A stretch of DNA of 64,000 bases from Streptomyces sp. NBC_00078 (GTDB lineage Bacteria; Actinomycetota; Actinomycetes; Streptomycetales; Streptomycetaceae): contig NZ_JAPELX010000001.1 in the NCBI RefSeq assembly GCF_026343335.1, positions 8,308,001-8,372,000 on the forward strand. The letters run 5' to 3'. Made by a program: the position numbers and the translations under genes. How positions within the stretch are numbered: the first letter of the stretch is position 1; each line of letters starts with the position of its first letter. Positions 1-10,437 of this stretch are shown here, piece by piece. The notes beneath the pieces were generated by a model. It had not been told where the DNA came from and did no database searches. It was given only the letters and a program-made list of their open reading frames with translations.

Positions 1-5
1 TCCCG

Positions 6-2066
6 GTGACGTCGACGTCGCTGACCCGGCCGGAGTTCGAGCAGCAACTCCTGCCGTTGGCCCGGCGGTTGAGCGAGGCGCTGCACACCCGGACACTCGA
101 CGCGGGCGAGGGCAGAGCCGTCGGCGCGGCCCTCGTCGGCGCACACTGCACCGACCCGGAGGCGCTCACCCGCACCCTGGACTGCGTCGACGCCTACCTG
201 GTGCTCTACTGCGGCGAGGACGGCGACCGGGAGGAACTGCGGGTGCGTTCGGCGCGGTTGCAGCACGCCATGGCCGCCGGGTTCGCGCAGGCGCTGCGCG
301 AACGGACGCTGGCCGAGCAGGAGGCGATCTCCGCGGCCGCCCTGAAGGCGCAGGGCCTGGTGGCGCAGGCGCTGCACGACACCGAGGCCCGCTTCCGCGC
401 GGTCTTCGAGGGCGCGGCCATAGGAATCGGCATCGCCGACCTCGACGGCAACGTCCTCCAGGTCAACGGCGCCCTGCTGCGCATGTTCGGTCTGACCGAC
501 GAGGTGATCCGCGGCCGCAGGGTCCGGGAGTGGACCCACCCCGAGGACGCGCCGCAGACCTGGACGCTCTACGACGAACTCGTCCGCGGCGAGCGCGAGC
601 ACTACCACCTCGAGAAGGCGTTCTACCGGCCTGACGGAACGGTCCTGTGGACCAACCTGACGGTCTCCCTGCTGCGCGACGCGGACGGCACCCCGCAGTA
701 CCAGCTGGCCCTCATGGAGGACACCACCGAACGCCGGCTGCTCAATCTGCGGCTGCGCTACGAGGCCACCCACGACGCGCTCACCGGCCTGCCCAACCGC
801 ACCTTCTTCTTCGAGCGCCTGGAGAAGGCGCTGGGCGCGGGCAGCGGCCAGCGCTTCGGCCTGTGCTACCTCGACCTCGACGGCTTCAAGACCGTCAACG
901 ACAGCCTCGGACACGCGGCCGGCGACCGGATGCTCGTCGAGGTCGCCGACCGGCTGCAGGGGTGCACGACCGCGCCCGGCGAGATGGTCGCCCGGCTCGG
1001 CGGCGACGAGTTCGTGGCGCTGACCACCGGCGCCGACACCGAGCACGAGGTCGACGAACTCGCCGCCCGCATCATGAACGCGCTGGTCACCCCGATCAGC
1101 ATCGACGGCCGTGACCTCACCGTGCGCGGCAGCATCGGCATCGTCGAGGGGCCGGCGGGGGAGCGCAGCCCGGCGGAGGTGCTGCGCAGCGCCGACATCA
1201 CCATGTACCGGGCCAAGTCGGCGGGCGGCAACCGCTTCGAGCTCGCCGACGAGGAGGCCGACGCCCGCGCCATCACCCGGCACGGGCTGACCACCGCGCT
1301 GCCGACGGCGCTGGACCGGGGCGAGTTCTTCATCGAGTACCAGCCGCTCGTCCACCTCGGCGACGGCAGCGTGCGCGGCGCCGAGGCGCTGGTGCGCTGG
1401 CTGCACCCGCAGCACGGCGTCCTCGGCCCGGACCGCTTCATTCCGCTCGCTGAACACACCGGCCTGATCGTCCCGTTGGGCCGCTGGGTGCTGGAGCAGT
1501 CGGTGCGCCAGGCCCGCGAGTGGCGAGAACGGTACGACGATGCGGGCCCGCTCCGTATCAACGTCAACCTCTCGCCCTGCCAGCTCACCCACCCCGGCCT
1601 GGTCCAGGACACCGTCGACATCCTGGAGCGCGCGGGCGTCGCACCGGACGCGCTGTGCCTTGAGGTCACCGAGTCCGCCCTCATCGGCGCCGACGACGAC
1701 CTGCTCAAGCCACTGCGCCGGCTTGCCGAAATGGGCGTCGACATCGCCCTGGACGACTTCGGCACCGGCTACTCGAACCTGGCGAACCTGCGCCGCCTCC
1801 CGGTCAGCATCCTCAAGCTGGACCGCTCCTTCACCCAGAGCATGCAGCAGTTCCCGGCGGACCCCGTCGACCTCAAGATCGTCGAAGGGATCGTTTCCCT
1901 CGCCCACAGCCTCGACCTCGCGGTGACGGTGGAGGGCGTGGAAACCGGCGCCCAGGCCGAGCAGTTGCGGATACTGGGCTGCGACACGGCGCAGGGCTGG
2001 TACTACGCCCGCCCGGGCCCGCCGGACCGGCTGCACGAGTTGGCGCTGGTGGACGCGACGGGCTGA
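6..2066 (+). CDS. rmdA: PAS-GGDEF-EAL cyclic di-GMP enzyme (RmdA-like)
   Basis: A 686-residue soluble protein that probably makes and/or degrades cyclic di-GMP. After an N-terminal region of about 120 residues comes a PAS/PAC sensor domain (about 125-245), a GGDEF domain with an intact GGDEF signature near residue 331, and an EAL domain whose EALVRW motif lies near residue 459. The later EAL motifs ALDDFGTGYS and KLDRSF are also present. Because both catalytic signatures look intact, it could be bifunctional, like Streptomyces RmdA, whose domain order and length it matches. RmdA lowers c-di-GMP and affects sporulation. The gene symbol rests on this architecture and on the downstream lysR-sdh neighbourhood recalled from S. 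coelicolor. The GTG start lies at the window edge, so an upstream start cannot be excluded. It converges on the LysR gene with 20 bp between stops. Confidence 0.85.
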   Translation: MTSTSLTRPEFEQQLLPLARRLSEALHTRTLDAGEGRAVGAALVGAHCTDPEALTRTLDCVDAYLVLYCGEDGDREELRVRSARLQHAMAAGFAQALRERTLAEQEAISAAALKAQGLVAQALHDTEARFRAVFEGAAIGIGIADLDGNVLQVNGALLRMFGLTDEVIRGRRVREWTHPEDAPQTWTLYDELVRGEREHYHLEKAFYRPDGTVLWTNLTVSLLRDADGTPQYQLALMEDTTERRLLNLRLRYEATHDALTGLPNRTFFFERLEKALGAGSGQRFGLCYLDLDGFKTVNDSLGHAAGDRMLVEVADRLQGCTTAPGEMVARLGGDEFVALTTGADTEHEVDELAARIMNALVTPISIDGRDLTVRGSIGIVEGPAGERSPAEVLRSADITMYRAKSAGGNRFELADEEADARAITRHGLTTALPTALDRGEFFIEYQPLVHLGDGSVRGAEALVRWLHPQHGVLGPDRFIPLAEHTGLIVPLGRWVLEQSVRQAREWRERYDDAGPLRINVNLSPCQLTHPGLVQDTVDILERAGVAPDALCLEVTESALIGADDDLLKPLRRLAEMGVDIALDDFGTGYSNLANLRRLPVSILKLDRSFTQSMQQFPADPVDLKIVEGIVSLAHSLDLAVTVEGVETGAQAEQLRILGCDTAQGWYYARPGPPDRLHELALVDATG

Positions 2067-2086
2067 CGCACGGCACCGACACGGCC

Positions 2087-2974
2087 TCACCGCTCCAGGA
2101 GCATCCGCTGGAGTTCGCGGGCGGCCCGGGGCGGGGCCACGTCGCTGCGGTGTGCCAGGGCGATCGTGCGGTGCAGTCCGGGGCGGGCGAGCGGGGTGAC
2201 CCGTAGACCCCGTCCGGACCGCGTGGCGACCATGCGCGGTACGACGGCCACGCCCAGGCCCGCCCGGGCGAAGCCCAGCACGGCGTCCATCTCCCCGCCC
2301 GCCACCGCGAAGTCGGGTTCGAAGCCCTCGGCGCGGCACGCTGCCACGGTCAGTTCCCGCAGGTCGTAGCCGTGCCGGAACATCACCAGGCGCTCGCCCT
2401 CCAGATCGCCGACGCGGACCGTGCGTCGGCCCGGGCCGCCGGGCGCGGGCGCCTCCGGCGAGGACACCACCACCAGGTCCTCACGCAGCAGCTCCACGGT
2501 CGTCAGCGCCGGGGAGGGCGTCGGCAGCGGCAGGACGACCAGGGCGAGGTCGAGGGCGCCGCGGGCGAGTTCCCGTACGAGATCATGGGAGCCGCCCTCC
2601 TCGATCAGCAGCCGGATGCCCGGGTAGCGGTCGTGGAAGGCGCGCAGCACGTCAGGCAGCAGCCCGGTGCAGACACTGGGCGTCGCGCCCAGCCGGACCC
2701 GGCCGCTGCGCAGCTGCACCAGCTCCTGCACCTCGTGCCGGGCCGTGTCCGCGTCGGCCAGGATGCGGCGGGCCAGCGGCAGCAGCGCCTCGCCCGCGTC
2801 GGTGAGCGTGATGTTGCCGCGTGCCCGCAGGAACAGACCCGCCCCGAGTTCCCGCTCCAGTGCCTTGATCTGCTGGGAAAGGGACGGCTGCGCGACATGG
2901 ACGAGCTCCGCGGCCCGGGTGAAGTGCCGGGTCTCCGCGACCGCAACGAAGTACTGGAGCTGCTGGAACTGCAT
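2087..2974 (-). CDS. LysR-family transcriptional regulator
   Basis: A 295-residue LysR-type regulator. The first 60 residues form the winged helix (FVAVAETRHFTRAAEL, then QPSLSQQIKALE), followed by a periplasmic-binding-like effector domain. I chose the ATG that begins MQFQQLQYF because the family alignment starts there. Extending upstream would add 14 non-conserved residues. It is transcribed away from sdhCAB across an 84-bp intergenic region containing an ATAG-N7-CTAT dyad, so autoregulation and control of succinate dehydrogenase are plausible but inferred. The effector is unknown. Confidence 0.9.
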   Translation of the reverse strand: MQFQQLQYFVAVAETRHFTRAAELVHVAQPSLSQQIKALERELGAGLFLRARGNITLTDAGEALLPLARRILADADTARHEVQELVQLRSGRVRLGATPSVCTGLLPDVLRAFHDRYPGIRLLIEEGGSHDLVRELARGALDLALVVLPLPTPSPALTTVELLREDLVVVSSPEAPAPGGPGRRTVRVGDLEGERLVMFRHGYDLRELTVAACRAEGFEPDFAVAGGEMDAVLGFARAGLGVAVVPRMVATRSGRGLRVTPLARPGLHRTIALAHRSDVAPPRAARELQRMLLER

Positions 2975-2983
2975 GGCCCGATG

Positions 2984-2998
2984 ATAGCCACAGCCTAT
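2984..2998. promoter_or_regulatory. LysR-type operator (ATAG-N7-CTAT)
   Basis: A perfect ATAG-N7-CTAT inverted repeat, which also satisfies the T-N11-A rule for LysR binding sites. It sits 10 bp upstream of the lysR start and about 60 bp upstream of sdhC, the usual place for a site controlling both divergent units. Binding is inferred. Confidence 0.5.
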
Positions 2999-3019
2999 GG
3001 AATCAAGCCGGACCATGTC

Positions 3020-3050
3020 TTGGACCGATGAGGTGCTTCGGCCCTAGCGT
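3020..3050 (+). promoter_or_regulatory. Probable sdhC promoter
   Basis: TTGGAC (3020-3025) and TAGCGT (3045-3050) are separated by 19 bp. The -10 ends 8 bp before the sdhC ATG, so the transcript would be leaderless or nearly so, as is common in Streptomyces. No Shine-Dalgarno sequence is visible, which fits. Confidence 0.45.
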
Positions 3051-3058
3051 CTTGAGCC

Positions 3059-3766
3059 ATGGCTCTGGCAACGCGGACGGACCGACGGCCGTCAATGGCG
3101 CGCACCGTATGGGACAGCTCCGTCGGCAAGAAGACGGTGATGGCCGTCAGCGGCGTGATCATGCTGCTGTACCTGGTCGCCCATGTGATCGGCAATCTGA
3201 AGATCTTCTTCGGGGCAGGCGAGTTCAACCACTACGCGCACTGGCTGCGCACCGTCGGCGAGCCCTTCATGCACTACGAGTGGACGCTGTGGCTGATCCG
3301 GGTGGTGCTGGTGGCCGCGGTCGTCGCCCACGCGGTCGCCGCCTGTCAGCTCAGCCGCCGCGACATCAGGGCGCGGCCCAGCAAGTACGTGCACAAGAAG
3401 GCGGGAGCGAGTTACGCGACGCGCACCATGAGGTGGGGCGGGATCATCCTCGGCCTGTTCATCGTGTGGCACATCCTCGACCTGACCACCGGCACCGTGC
3501 ACCCGGGCGGCTTCCAGGAGGGCCACCCGTACCAGAACGTCGTGGACACCTTCTCCACCTGGTACGGCAACGTCATCTACATCGTCGCGATGCTCGCCCT
3601 CGGCCTGCACATCCGGCACGGCTTCTGGAGCGCGGCCCAGACCCTTGGCGTCGGCAGCCGCGCCCGCGACCGCGCCCTCAAGACCTCCGCAAACGTCCTC
3701 GCAGTGCTGCTCACGGCCGGCTTCATCGCCGTACCGGTGGGCGTCATGACCGGAGTGGTGAGCTGA
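3059..3766 (+). CDS. sdhC: Succinate dehydrogenase cytochrome b subunit
   Basis: A 235-residue membrane anchor of succinate dehydrogenase/fumarate reductase. It belongs to the single-subunit cytochrome b558 type, with about five transmembrane helices and histidines positioned to bind two hemes (for example in YLVAHVIGN, FNHYAHWLR and FIVWHILDL). It transfers electrons from the SdhB iron-sulfur clusters to menaquinone. It is the first gene of a tight sdhCAB operon, with one base between its stop and the sdhA start. The ATG is placed by the close upstream promoter. The second methionine (MARTVWDSSV) is the only reasonable alternative start. Confidence 0.93.
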   Translation: MALATRTDRRPSMARTVWDSSVGKKTVMAVSGVIMLLYLVAHVIGNLKIFFGAGEFNHYAHWLRTVGEPFMHYEWTLWLIRVVLVAAVVAHAVAACQLSRRDIRARPSKYVHKKAGASYATRTMRWGGIILGLFIVWHILDLTTGTVHPGGFQEGHPYQNVVDTFSTWYGNVIYIVAMLALGLHIRHGFWSAAQTLGVGSRARDRALKTSANVLAVLLTAGFIAVPVGVMTGVVS

Positions 3767-3767
3767 C

Positions 3768-5713
<1,946 letters not shown>

Positions 5714-5717
<4 letters not shown>

Positions 5718-6463
5718 AGCTCACCCTGCGCGTATGGCGGCAGCGCAACGCCGGCGCCGACGGCGCCATGTCCACGTACGAGGTGGACGGAATCTCCTCC
5801 GACATGTCGTTCCTGGAGATGCTCGACACCCTTAACGAGGAGCTCATCCTCAAGGGCGAGGACCCGGTCGCCTTCGACCACGACTGCCGCGAGGGCATCT
5901 GCGGCGCGTGCAGCCTGGTGATCAACGGTGACGCGCACGGTCCCGAGCGCACCACCACCTGCCAGCTGCACATGCGGTCCTTCGAGGACGGCGACACGAT
6001 CGACATCGAACCGTGGCGGGCCTCCGCCTTCCCGGTGATCAAGGATCTCGTGGTCGACCGCTCGGCCTTCGACCGCATCATCCAGTCCGGCGGCTACATC
6101 ACCGCCCCGACCGGCGCCGCACCGGAGGCCCACGCCGCCCCCGTACCGAAACCGGACGCCGACTTCGCGTTCGAGCACGCCGAGTGCATCGGCTGCGGCG
6201 CATGCGTGGCGGCCTGCCCGAACGGGGCGGCGATGCTCTTCACCTCCGCCAAGATCAACCATCTCAACGTCCTGCCACAGGGCGCGCCCGAGCGGGAGAC
6301 GAGGGTGCTCGACATGGTGGCGCAGATGGACGAGGAGGGCTTCGGTGGCTGCACGTTGACCGGCGAGTGCGCCACCGCCTGCCCGAAGGGCATCCCGCTG
6401 GTGTCCATCACGAGCATGAACAGGGAATGGCTGCGGGCCACGCGGAAGGCGGCCAAGCGGTAG
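5714..6463 (+). CDS. sdhB: Succinate dehydrogenase iron-sulfur subunit
   Basis: A 249-residue electron-transfer subunit. An N-terminal ferredoxin domain holds the [2Fe-2S] ligands (DCREGICGAC). The C-terminal part holds the [4Fe-4S] set (CIGCGACVAACP) and a second cysteine group (GECATACPKG) for the remaining clusters. It is the last gene of sdhCAB and starts inside the sdhA stop. A strong GC hairpin follows 30 bp after the stop. Confidence 0.95.
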
Positions 6464-6822
6464 CGGAGCGTTCGCCGGCCGGCGCGGACGGGCGGGGCCG
6501 GGAGTGGTGCTCCCCGGCCCCGTCTCGCATGTGTGGGGTCTGTAGTGTTCGTGGACGGGAGATCTCGTCCTGGAGCGCGTGCTCGGCGAGACGGAGGCCC
6601 GCGGATGGCCGGAGCGCTGCGCACCGGTGAAATGACGGACACCTTTTGACCGTTCGGGCCATGGCCGAGGCCCCGGCCCGAGCCGTTCAACAACCTCACA
6701 CCCTCTCTCTCTGCGCCGGACACGCCAAGGTCAGTCGGCATCGGAAGAACAGGGGCGGCGGACCGCATGACACCGCTCAGCCGCCCCGTCTCGCCGCCCC
6801 GGCCCGTGACCAGGAGAGAGCC
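6464..6822. other. Intergenic region between sdhB and olsB
   Basis: Contains the sdh terminator hairpin and, at 6553-6570, an 18-bp near-perfect dyad (outer arms GGACG and CGTCC around GAGATCTC) that could be an operator for the downstream lipid genes. A GTTCAACAACC stretch at 6685 only weakly resembles half a PHO box. No gene is supported here. Confidence 0.5.
6494..6521 (+). terminator. Hairpin terminator after sdhCAB
   Basis: Arms GGGGCCGGGAG and CTCCCCGGCCCC with a 5-nt loop and one bulged base, 30 bp after the sdhB stop. There is no long T-run, as is normal for Streptomyces terminators. Confidence 0.6.
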
Positions 6823-7596
6823 ATGACCGGCGTATCCACGCTCGACCGTCCCCCGCAGCCCACGGCACCCACCCGCTACACCGTCTCCCTCGCCCGCGAC
6901 GAGGCCGACGTGCGTGCCGCACAGCGGCTGCGGCACGACGTCTTCGCCGGAGAGATGGGGGCCCTGCTGACCACCCCGCAGCCGGGCCACGACATCGACT
7001 CCTTCGACGCCTACTGCGACCACCTGCTCGTGCGCGAGGAGGTGACGGGACAGGTCGTCGGCACCTACCGGCTGCTGCCGCCGGAGCGCGCCGCCGTCGC
7101 CGGACGGCTGTACTCCGAGAGCGAGTTCGACCTGGCCGCGCTCGACGCGATCCGGCCCGGCCTGGTCGAGGTCGGCCGTTCCTGTGTCCACCCCGACCAC
7201 CGCGACGGCGCCGTCATCGGCCTCATCTGGGCCGGGATCGCCCGCTACATGGTGGACCGCGGCCACGAGTGGCTGGCAGGCTGCTGCTCCGTCCCGCTCG
7301 GTGACGGCGGCGCGCTCGCCTCCGCGACCTGGGAGCGGGTGCGGGGCAAGCACCTGGCCCCGGAGGAGTACCGGGTCCAGCCGCTGCTGCCCTGGGTCCC
7401 GAACGCCGCCGCGGCCGCCCCCGCCTCGGCCGAACTGCCCGCCCTGCTGCGCGGCTACCTCCGCCTCGGTGCATGGGTGTGCGGACAGCCCGCCCACGAC
7501 CCGGACTTCGGGGTCGCCGACATGTACGTGCTGCTGTCGATGCGCCGGATCAACCCGCGCTATCTGCGGCACTTCCTCTCGCTGGTGCCGTCCTGA
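6823..7596 (+). CDS. olsB: Ornithine N-acyltransferase (OlsB-type GNAT)
   Basis: A 257-residue GNAT-fold acyltransferase of the hemolysin/OlsB type. It is expected to attach a 3-hydroxyacyl chain from acyl-ACP to the alpha-amino group of ornithine, the first step of ornithine-lipid synthesis. Family marks include QRLRHDVFAGEMG near residue 30, the FDAYCDHLLV segment, LVEVGRSCVHPDHRDGAVI in the acyl-donor region, and the C-terminal DPDFGVADMYVLL. The start is fixed by a CAGGAGAGAG ribosome-binding site 2 bp before the ATG. It overlaps the next gene by one base (TGATG), so the two acyl transfers are probably translated together. The pair matches the recalled SCO0921/SCO0920 ornithine-lipid genes. 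Confidence 0.85.
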   Translation: MTGVSTLDRPPQPTAPTRYTVSLARDEADVRAAQRLRHDVFAGEMGALLTTPQPGHDIDSFDAYCDHLLVREEVTGQVVGTYRLLPPERAAVAGRLYSESEFDLAALDAIRPGLVEVGRSCVHPDHRDGAVIGLIWAGIARYMVDRGHEWLAGCCSVPLGDGGALASATWERVRGKHLAPEEYRVQPLLPWVPNAAAAAPASAELPALLRGYLRLGAWVCGQPAHDPDFGVADMYVLLSMRRINPRYLRHFLSLVPS

Positions 7597-8402
7597 TGAG
7601 CGTCTGGCTGCCCAGCGCGCCCTGCACCCCGGGGGCGTGCATCGAGCCGACGGGGTCCGCCACGGCCGTACCGCGAGCCGTGCTGCGGATGGCGGCAGTC
7701 GTGGTCCTGGTGCTCGCCGGGATCGTGCTGTCGCCGCTCGGCGGGCTGATCCCCGCCGAGCTGGTGAGGCGGTGGAGCCGGTGGGTCGTACGGGCCGCAG
7801 GGGTCCGGATCCGCATCACCGGCGCCGCCGCGCCCACCGGCGGACTGCTCCTGGTCGCCAACCACATCTCCTGGCTGGACATCCCGCTGCTCGCCACCGT
7901 CCGCCCGGCCCGCATGCTCGCCAAGGCCGAGATCCGGCACTGGCCCGTGGCGGGACCGGTCGCCGCGCGCGCCGCCCTGTTCATCGACCGCGACCGGCTG
8001 CGCGCCCTGCCGGACACGGTCGCCCGGATCGCGGACCTGCTGCGCGACGGGGGAGCGGTCGCCGTCTTCCCCGAGGGCAGCACCTGGTGCGGACGCGCCC
8101 AGGGAGACTTCCGCCGGGCCGTCTTCCAGTCCGCCCTCGACGCGGGCGTCCCCGTCCAGTCGGTCCGTCTGCAGTACCGGATCGCCGGGGGCACGGCCAG
8201 CACGGCGCCCGCCTTCATCGGCGACGACTCGCTGCTGGCCTCGGTGTGGCGGGTGGTGACGGCGCGGGGGCTGGTGGCCGAGGTCGACGTACAACAGCCC
8301 ATCGCACCGGGCAGCCATGACGACCGGCGCTCGCTCGCCCGCGCGGCTCAGCCCGCGGCCACGGCCCAACCGGGCTGGATTCACACGGCGTTGGTGGCCT
8401 AG
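7596..8402 (+). CDS. olsA: Lyso-ornithine lipid O-acyltransferase (OlsA/PlsC type)
   Basis: A 268-residue 1-acyl-glycerol-3-phosphate acyltransferase-family protein. The catalytic NHxxxxD motif appears as NHISWLD, followed by the acceptor-binding FPEGSTW. A hydrophobic N-terminal segment (VVVLVLAGIVLSPLG) would anchor it to the membrane. Coupling to olsB makes O-acylation of lyso-ornithine lipid the best assignment rather than phosphatidic-acid synthesis. The ATG overlaps the olsB stop; upstream starts would run far into olsB. Confidence 0.85.
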   Translation: MSVWLPSAPCTPGACIEPTGSATAVPRAVLRMAAVVVLVLAGIVLSPLGGLIPAELVRRWSRWVVRAAGVRIRITGAAAPTGGLLLVANHISWLDIPLLATVRPARMLAKAEIRHWPVAGPVAARAALFIDRDRLRALPDTVARIADLLRDGGAVAVFPEGSTWCGRAQGDFRRAVFQSALDAGVPVQSVRLQYRIAGGTASTAPAFIGDDSLLASVWRVVTARGLVAEVDVQQPIAPGSHDDRRSLARAAQPAATAQPGWIHTALVA

Positions 8403-8439
8403 GACCTGTCGGCGCCCCGCACCGCTCGGGTCCAGTGGC

Positions 8440-8771
8440 CGGTCCGGCGCACGGGTCCGGGACGGCGAGATCGACCGGCTGCCGGCAAACCTCCGCGGCC
8501 GTCTCCAGGGCGAGGGTGACGTTCGCGCCTGGCTGCAGGTGGGTGAGCAACAGCCGGGCGGCGCCCGCCTGTTGGGCATGCCGGCCGGCCATCCTGGCGG
8601 TCAGCAGGCAGGGAGTCTCGGTGGCCGACACCTGGAGGAGGCAGGCGGCTTCCGACAGGAACAGATCGGCGCACAGCAGCCGGAATCCGCCGTCCTCGAC
8701 GCGACAGCCGCTGCACGCCCGGACCGCCGTAGGCCACACCCCGCCCAGCCGCCGAGAACCGTCAGTCGCAT
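8440..8771 (-). pseudogene. Decayed MBL-fold metallo-hydrolase
   Basis: A remnant of an RNase Z-like/MBL-fold hydrolase split over two frames. The first frame begins with a typical family start (MRLTVLGG). After a frameshift the second frame continues with WPTAVRACSGCRVEDGGFRLL and then jumps directly to ADLFLSEAACLL and the C-terminal LLLTHLQPGANVTLALETA. The whole central region with the metal-binding HxHxDH motif is missing. The frameshift plus an internal deletion of roughly 120-150 codons make this a pseudogene. It lies convergent to olsA and next to an insertion sequence. Confidence 0.65.
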
Positions 8772-8821
8772 GACCGAGACCCTGGGCCGGAAATCCCGGC
8801 GACGGGCCGGCGGCCCCCTGC

Positions 8822-8834
8822 TAGCGTGGCTTCC
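8822..8834 (+). promoter_or_regulatory. Orphaned promoter before the IS110 element
   Basis: A CTAGCGT -10 followed 8 bp later by an ATG at 8835 looks like a Streptomyces leaderless promoter, but the insertion-sequence boundary lies about 11 bp further on. It may have served the AlaRS-like gene now beyond the element. Confidence 0.35.
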
Positions 8835-8850
8835 ATGAAGGTCAGGACCT

Positions 8851-9134
8851 GTTGCAGGCACACCGCAGTCGCGCGAGCGACCAGCTCGCCGGCTGCCGAC
8901 GCCTAATGGGAGCTACGGAGCCGGGGAATGCTCGGGTCCGTAGCCGCCAGCAGGTGAGCACTACCGACGCCGGAAGCATTCGACTTCTGAGGTCAGACCG
9001 TGCCCCTGCTGGTCGGCCGGGAGGCCAGACCGTTGATGGGGTGGCGTGCCCGCCGGGCAGTGGGGCGTGAGCACTGGATCCATTAGGCCGCGTGCCGTGC
9101 CTTCCGCAGGCTGCATGGAGCAAAGCACCTGACC
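8851..9134 (+). ncRNA. Candidate IS110 bridge RNA region
   Basis: The left end upstream of the recombinase is non-coding and structured. It has an 8-bp perfect stem (8912-8919 with 8937-8944, GCTACGGA/TCCGTAGC), a repeated CAGACCGT (8994-9001 and 9026-9033) and a repeated GTGAGCACT (8954-8962 and 9067-9075). In IS110-group elements this position encodes the bridge RNA whose loops pair with target and donor DNA. Assignment rests on position and structure only. I could not identify the binding loops with certainty. Confidence 0.5.
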
Positions 9135-9145
9135 AGGAGGACGAG

Positions 9146-10372
9146 TTGCTGCTGATCGGCGATGACTGGGCCGAAGACCACCACGACGTCGAGGTCCAGG
9201 ACGAGGCAGGCCGAAAACTCGCCGCGGCGAGGCTGCCCGAGGGCGTGGAGGGAATCGCGAAGCTGCACGAGCTCCTGGCCAAGCACGGCGGCGAGGGCCT
9301 GGATGCCGCCGACGTGGTGGTGGGGATCGAGACCGACCGCGGCTCCTGGGTGCAGGCCCTGATCGCCTCCGGCTACCAGGTCTATGCCATCAACCCGCGG
9401 CAGGTCGCCCGGTTCAAGGAACGCTATGCCTCCTCCGGCGCCAAGAGCGACAGGGGCGACGCGCACGCGCTGGCGGACATGGTCCGCATCGACCGGGCCC
9501 AGCTGCGGCCGGTGGCCGGGGACAGCGAGCAGGCGCAGGCCGTCAAGGTCGTCGCCCGCGCCCACCAGACCTTGATCTGGGAACGCGTTCGCACGTTCCA
9601 GCGGCTGCGCAGCACGCTGCGCGAGTACTTCCCCGCCGCCCTGGCCGCCTACGCGGACCTCACACTGACCAGCACGGACGCCCTGGAACTGCTGATCAAG
9701 GCCCCTACCCCGGCGGCCGGGGCGAAGTTGACCCGTGCCCAGATCACCGCCGTTCTGGCCCGTGCCCGCCGGCGCAACCGGGACGCGAAAGCGGCCACGA
9801 TCCAGGCCGCGCTGCGCGAACGGCAGCTGGGCCTGCCCGAGCCGGTCACGACCGCCTACGCGGCCACCGTCACCGCTCACGCGAAGCTGCTGATCGCCCT
9901 GAACGAGCAGATAGCCGACCTGGAAGGGCAGGTGAGGGCCCATTTTCTCAAGCACCCAGACGCTGAGATCTACCTCTCGATGCCCGGCATCGCGGAGATC
10001 ACCGGCGCCCGGGTGCTCGCCGAGTTCGGGGACGACCCCACCCGCTACGCGTCCGCCAAAGCCCGCAAGAACTACGCCGGCACCAGCCCCATCACCCGGG
10101 CCTCCGGCAAGAGCCATACCGTCCAGGCCCGCTACGTCCGCAACAACCGGCTCGCCGATGCGTTGCAGACCCAGGCGTTCTCCGCCCTGCGCGCCTCGCC
10201 CGGCGCCCGCCACTACTACGACAAACAACGCGCCCGCGAGGCCGGTTACAACCCGGCCCTGCGGCAGCTCGGCAACCGCCTCGTCGGCATCCTCCACGGA
10301 TGCCTCAAGACCCGAACCCTCTACGACGAAGCGACCGCCTGGTCGCACCACGCCCACACCCCTGCCGCTTGA
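9146..10372 (+). CDS. IS110-family transposase (DEDD recombinase)
   Basis: A 408-residue transposase. The N-terminal RuvC-like DEDD domain shows GDDWAEDHHD, then GIETDRGSW, then KSDRGDAHALAD. The C-terminal IS116/IS110/IS902 domain has MPGIAEITGARVLAEFGD and the GTSPITRASGK segment with the likely catalytic serine. I chose the TTG at 9146 because an AGGAGG ribosome-binding site ends 5 bp upstream and the family begins at this point. A longer version from 9092 would add 18 poorly conserved residues. All catalytic acids look intact, so the element may be active. Confidence 0.9.
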   Translation: MLLIGDDWAEDHHDVEVQDEAGRKLAAARLPEGVEGIAKLHELLAKHGGEGLDAADVVVGIETDRGSWVQALIASGYQVYAINPRQVARFKERYASSGAKSDRGDAHALADMVRIDRAQLRPVAGDSEQAQAVKVVARAHQTLIWERVRTFQRLRSTLREYFPAALAAYADLTLTSTDALELLIKAPTPAAGAKLTRAQITAVLARARRRNRDAKAATIQAALRERQLGLPEPVTTAYAATVTAHAKLLIALNEQIADLEGQVRAHFLKHPDAEIYLSMPGIAEITGARVLAEFGDDPTRYASAKARKNYAGTSPITRASGKSHTVQARYVRNNRLADALQTQAFSALRASPGARHYYDKQRAREAGYNPALRQLGNRLVGILHGCLKTRTLYDEATAWSHHAHTPAA

Positions 10373-10410
10373 CACCAAACGACATGGGGTGTCTGACCTC
10401 TCCACCTCTC

Positions 10411-10437
10411 CCCGGCGGCCGGAAACGGACCGCCGGG
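10411..10437 (+). other. GC-rich hairpin between IS end and AlaRS-like gene
   Basis: An 8-bp perfect stem (CCCGGCGG/CCGCCGGG) with an 11-nt loop, immediately after the element's right end and 80 bp before the next gene. It could act as an attenuator in that gene's leader or stop read-through from the transposase. Confidence 0.35.

Larger units (their letters stand above)
8846..10399 (+). mobile_element. IS110-family insertion sequence
   Basis: About 1.55 kb: a 300-nt non-coding left end, a DEDD transposase and a short right end. The right end (CATGGGGTGTCT, 10383-10394) is of the kind seen at Streptomyces IS110 ends. A shared GACCT at 8846-8850 and 10395-10399 is the best candidate for the recombination core. 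There are no terminal inverted repeats, as expected for IS110. The exact boundaries are inferred from this pentamer and need comparison with an empty site. Confidence 0.7.

Noticed and set aside
6685..6706. GTTCAACAACC stretch resembling a PHO box upstream of olsBA
   Set aside because: Ornithine lipids are often phosphate-controlled, but only one half-repeat is even partly matched and the required second direct repeat is absent.
8852..9070. Open frame of 72 codons in the IS110 left end
   Set aside because: No recognisable family, composition unlike a gene, and it lies where a structured non-coding RNA is expected.
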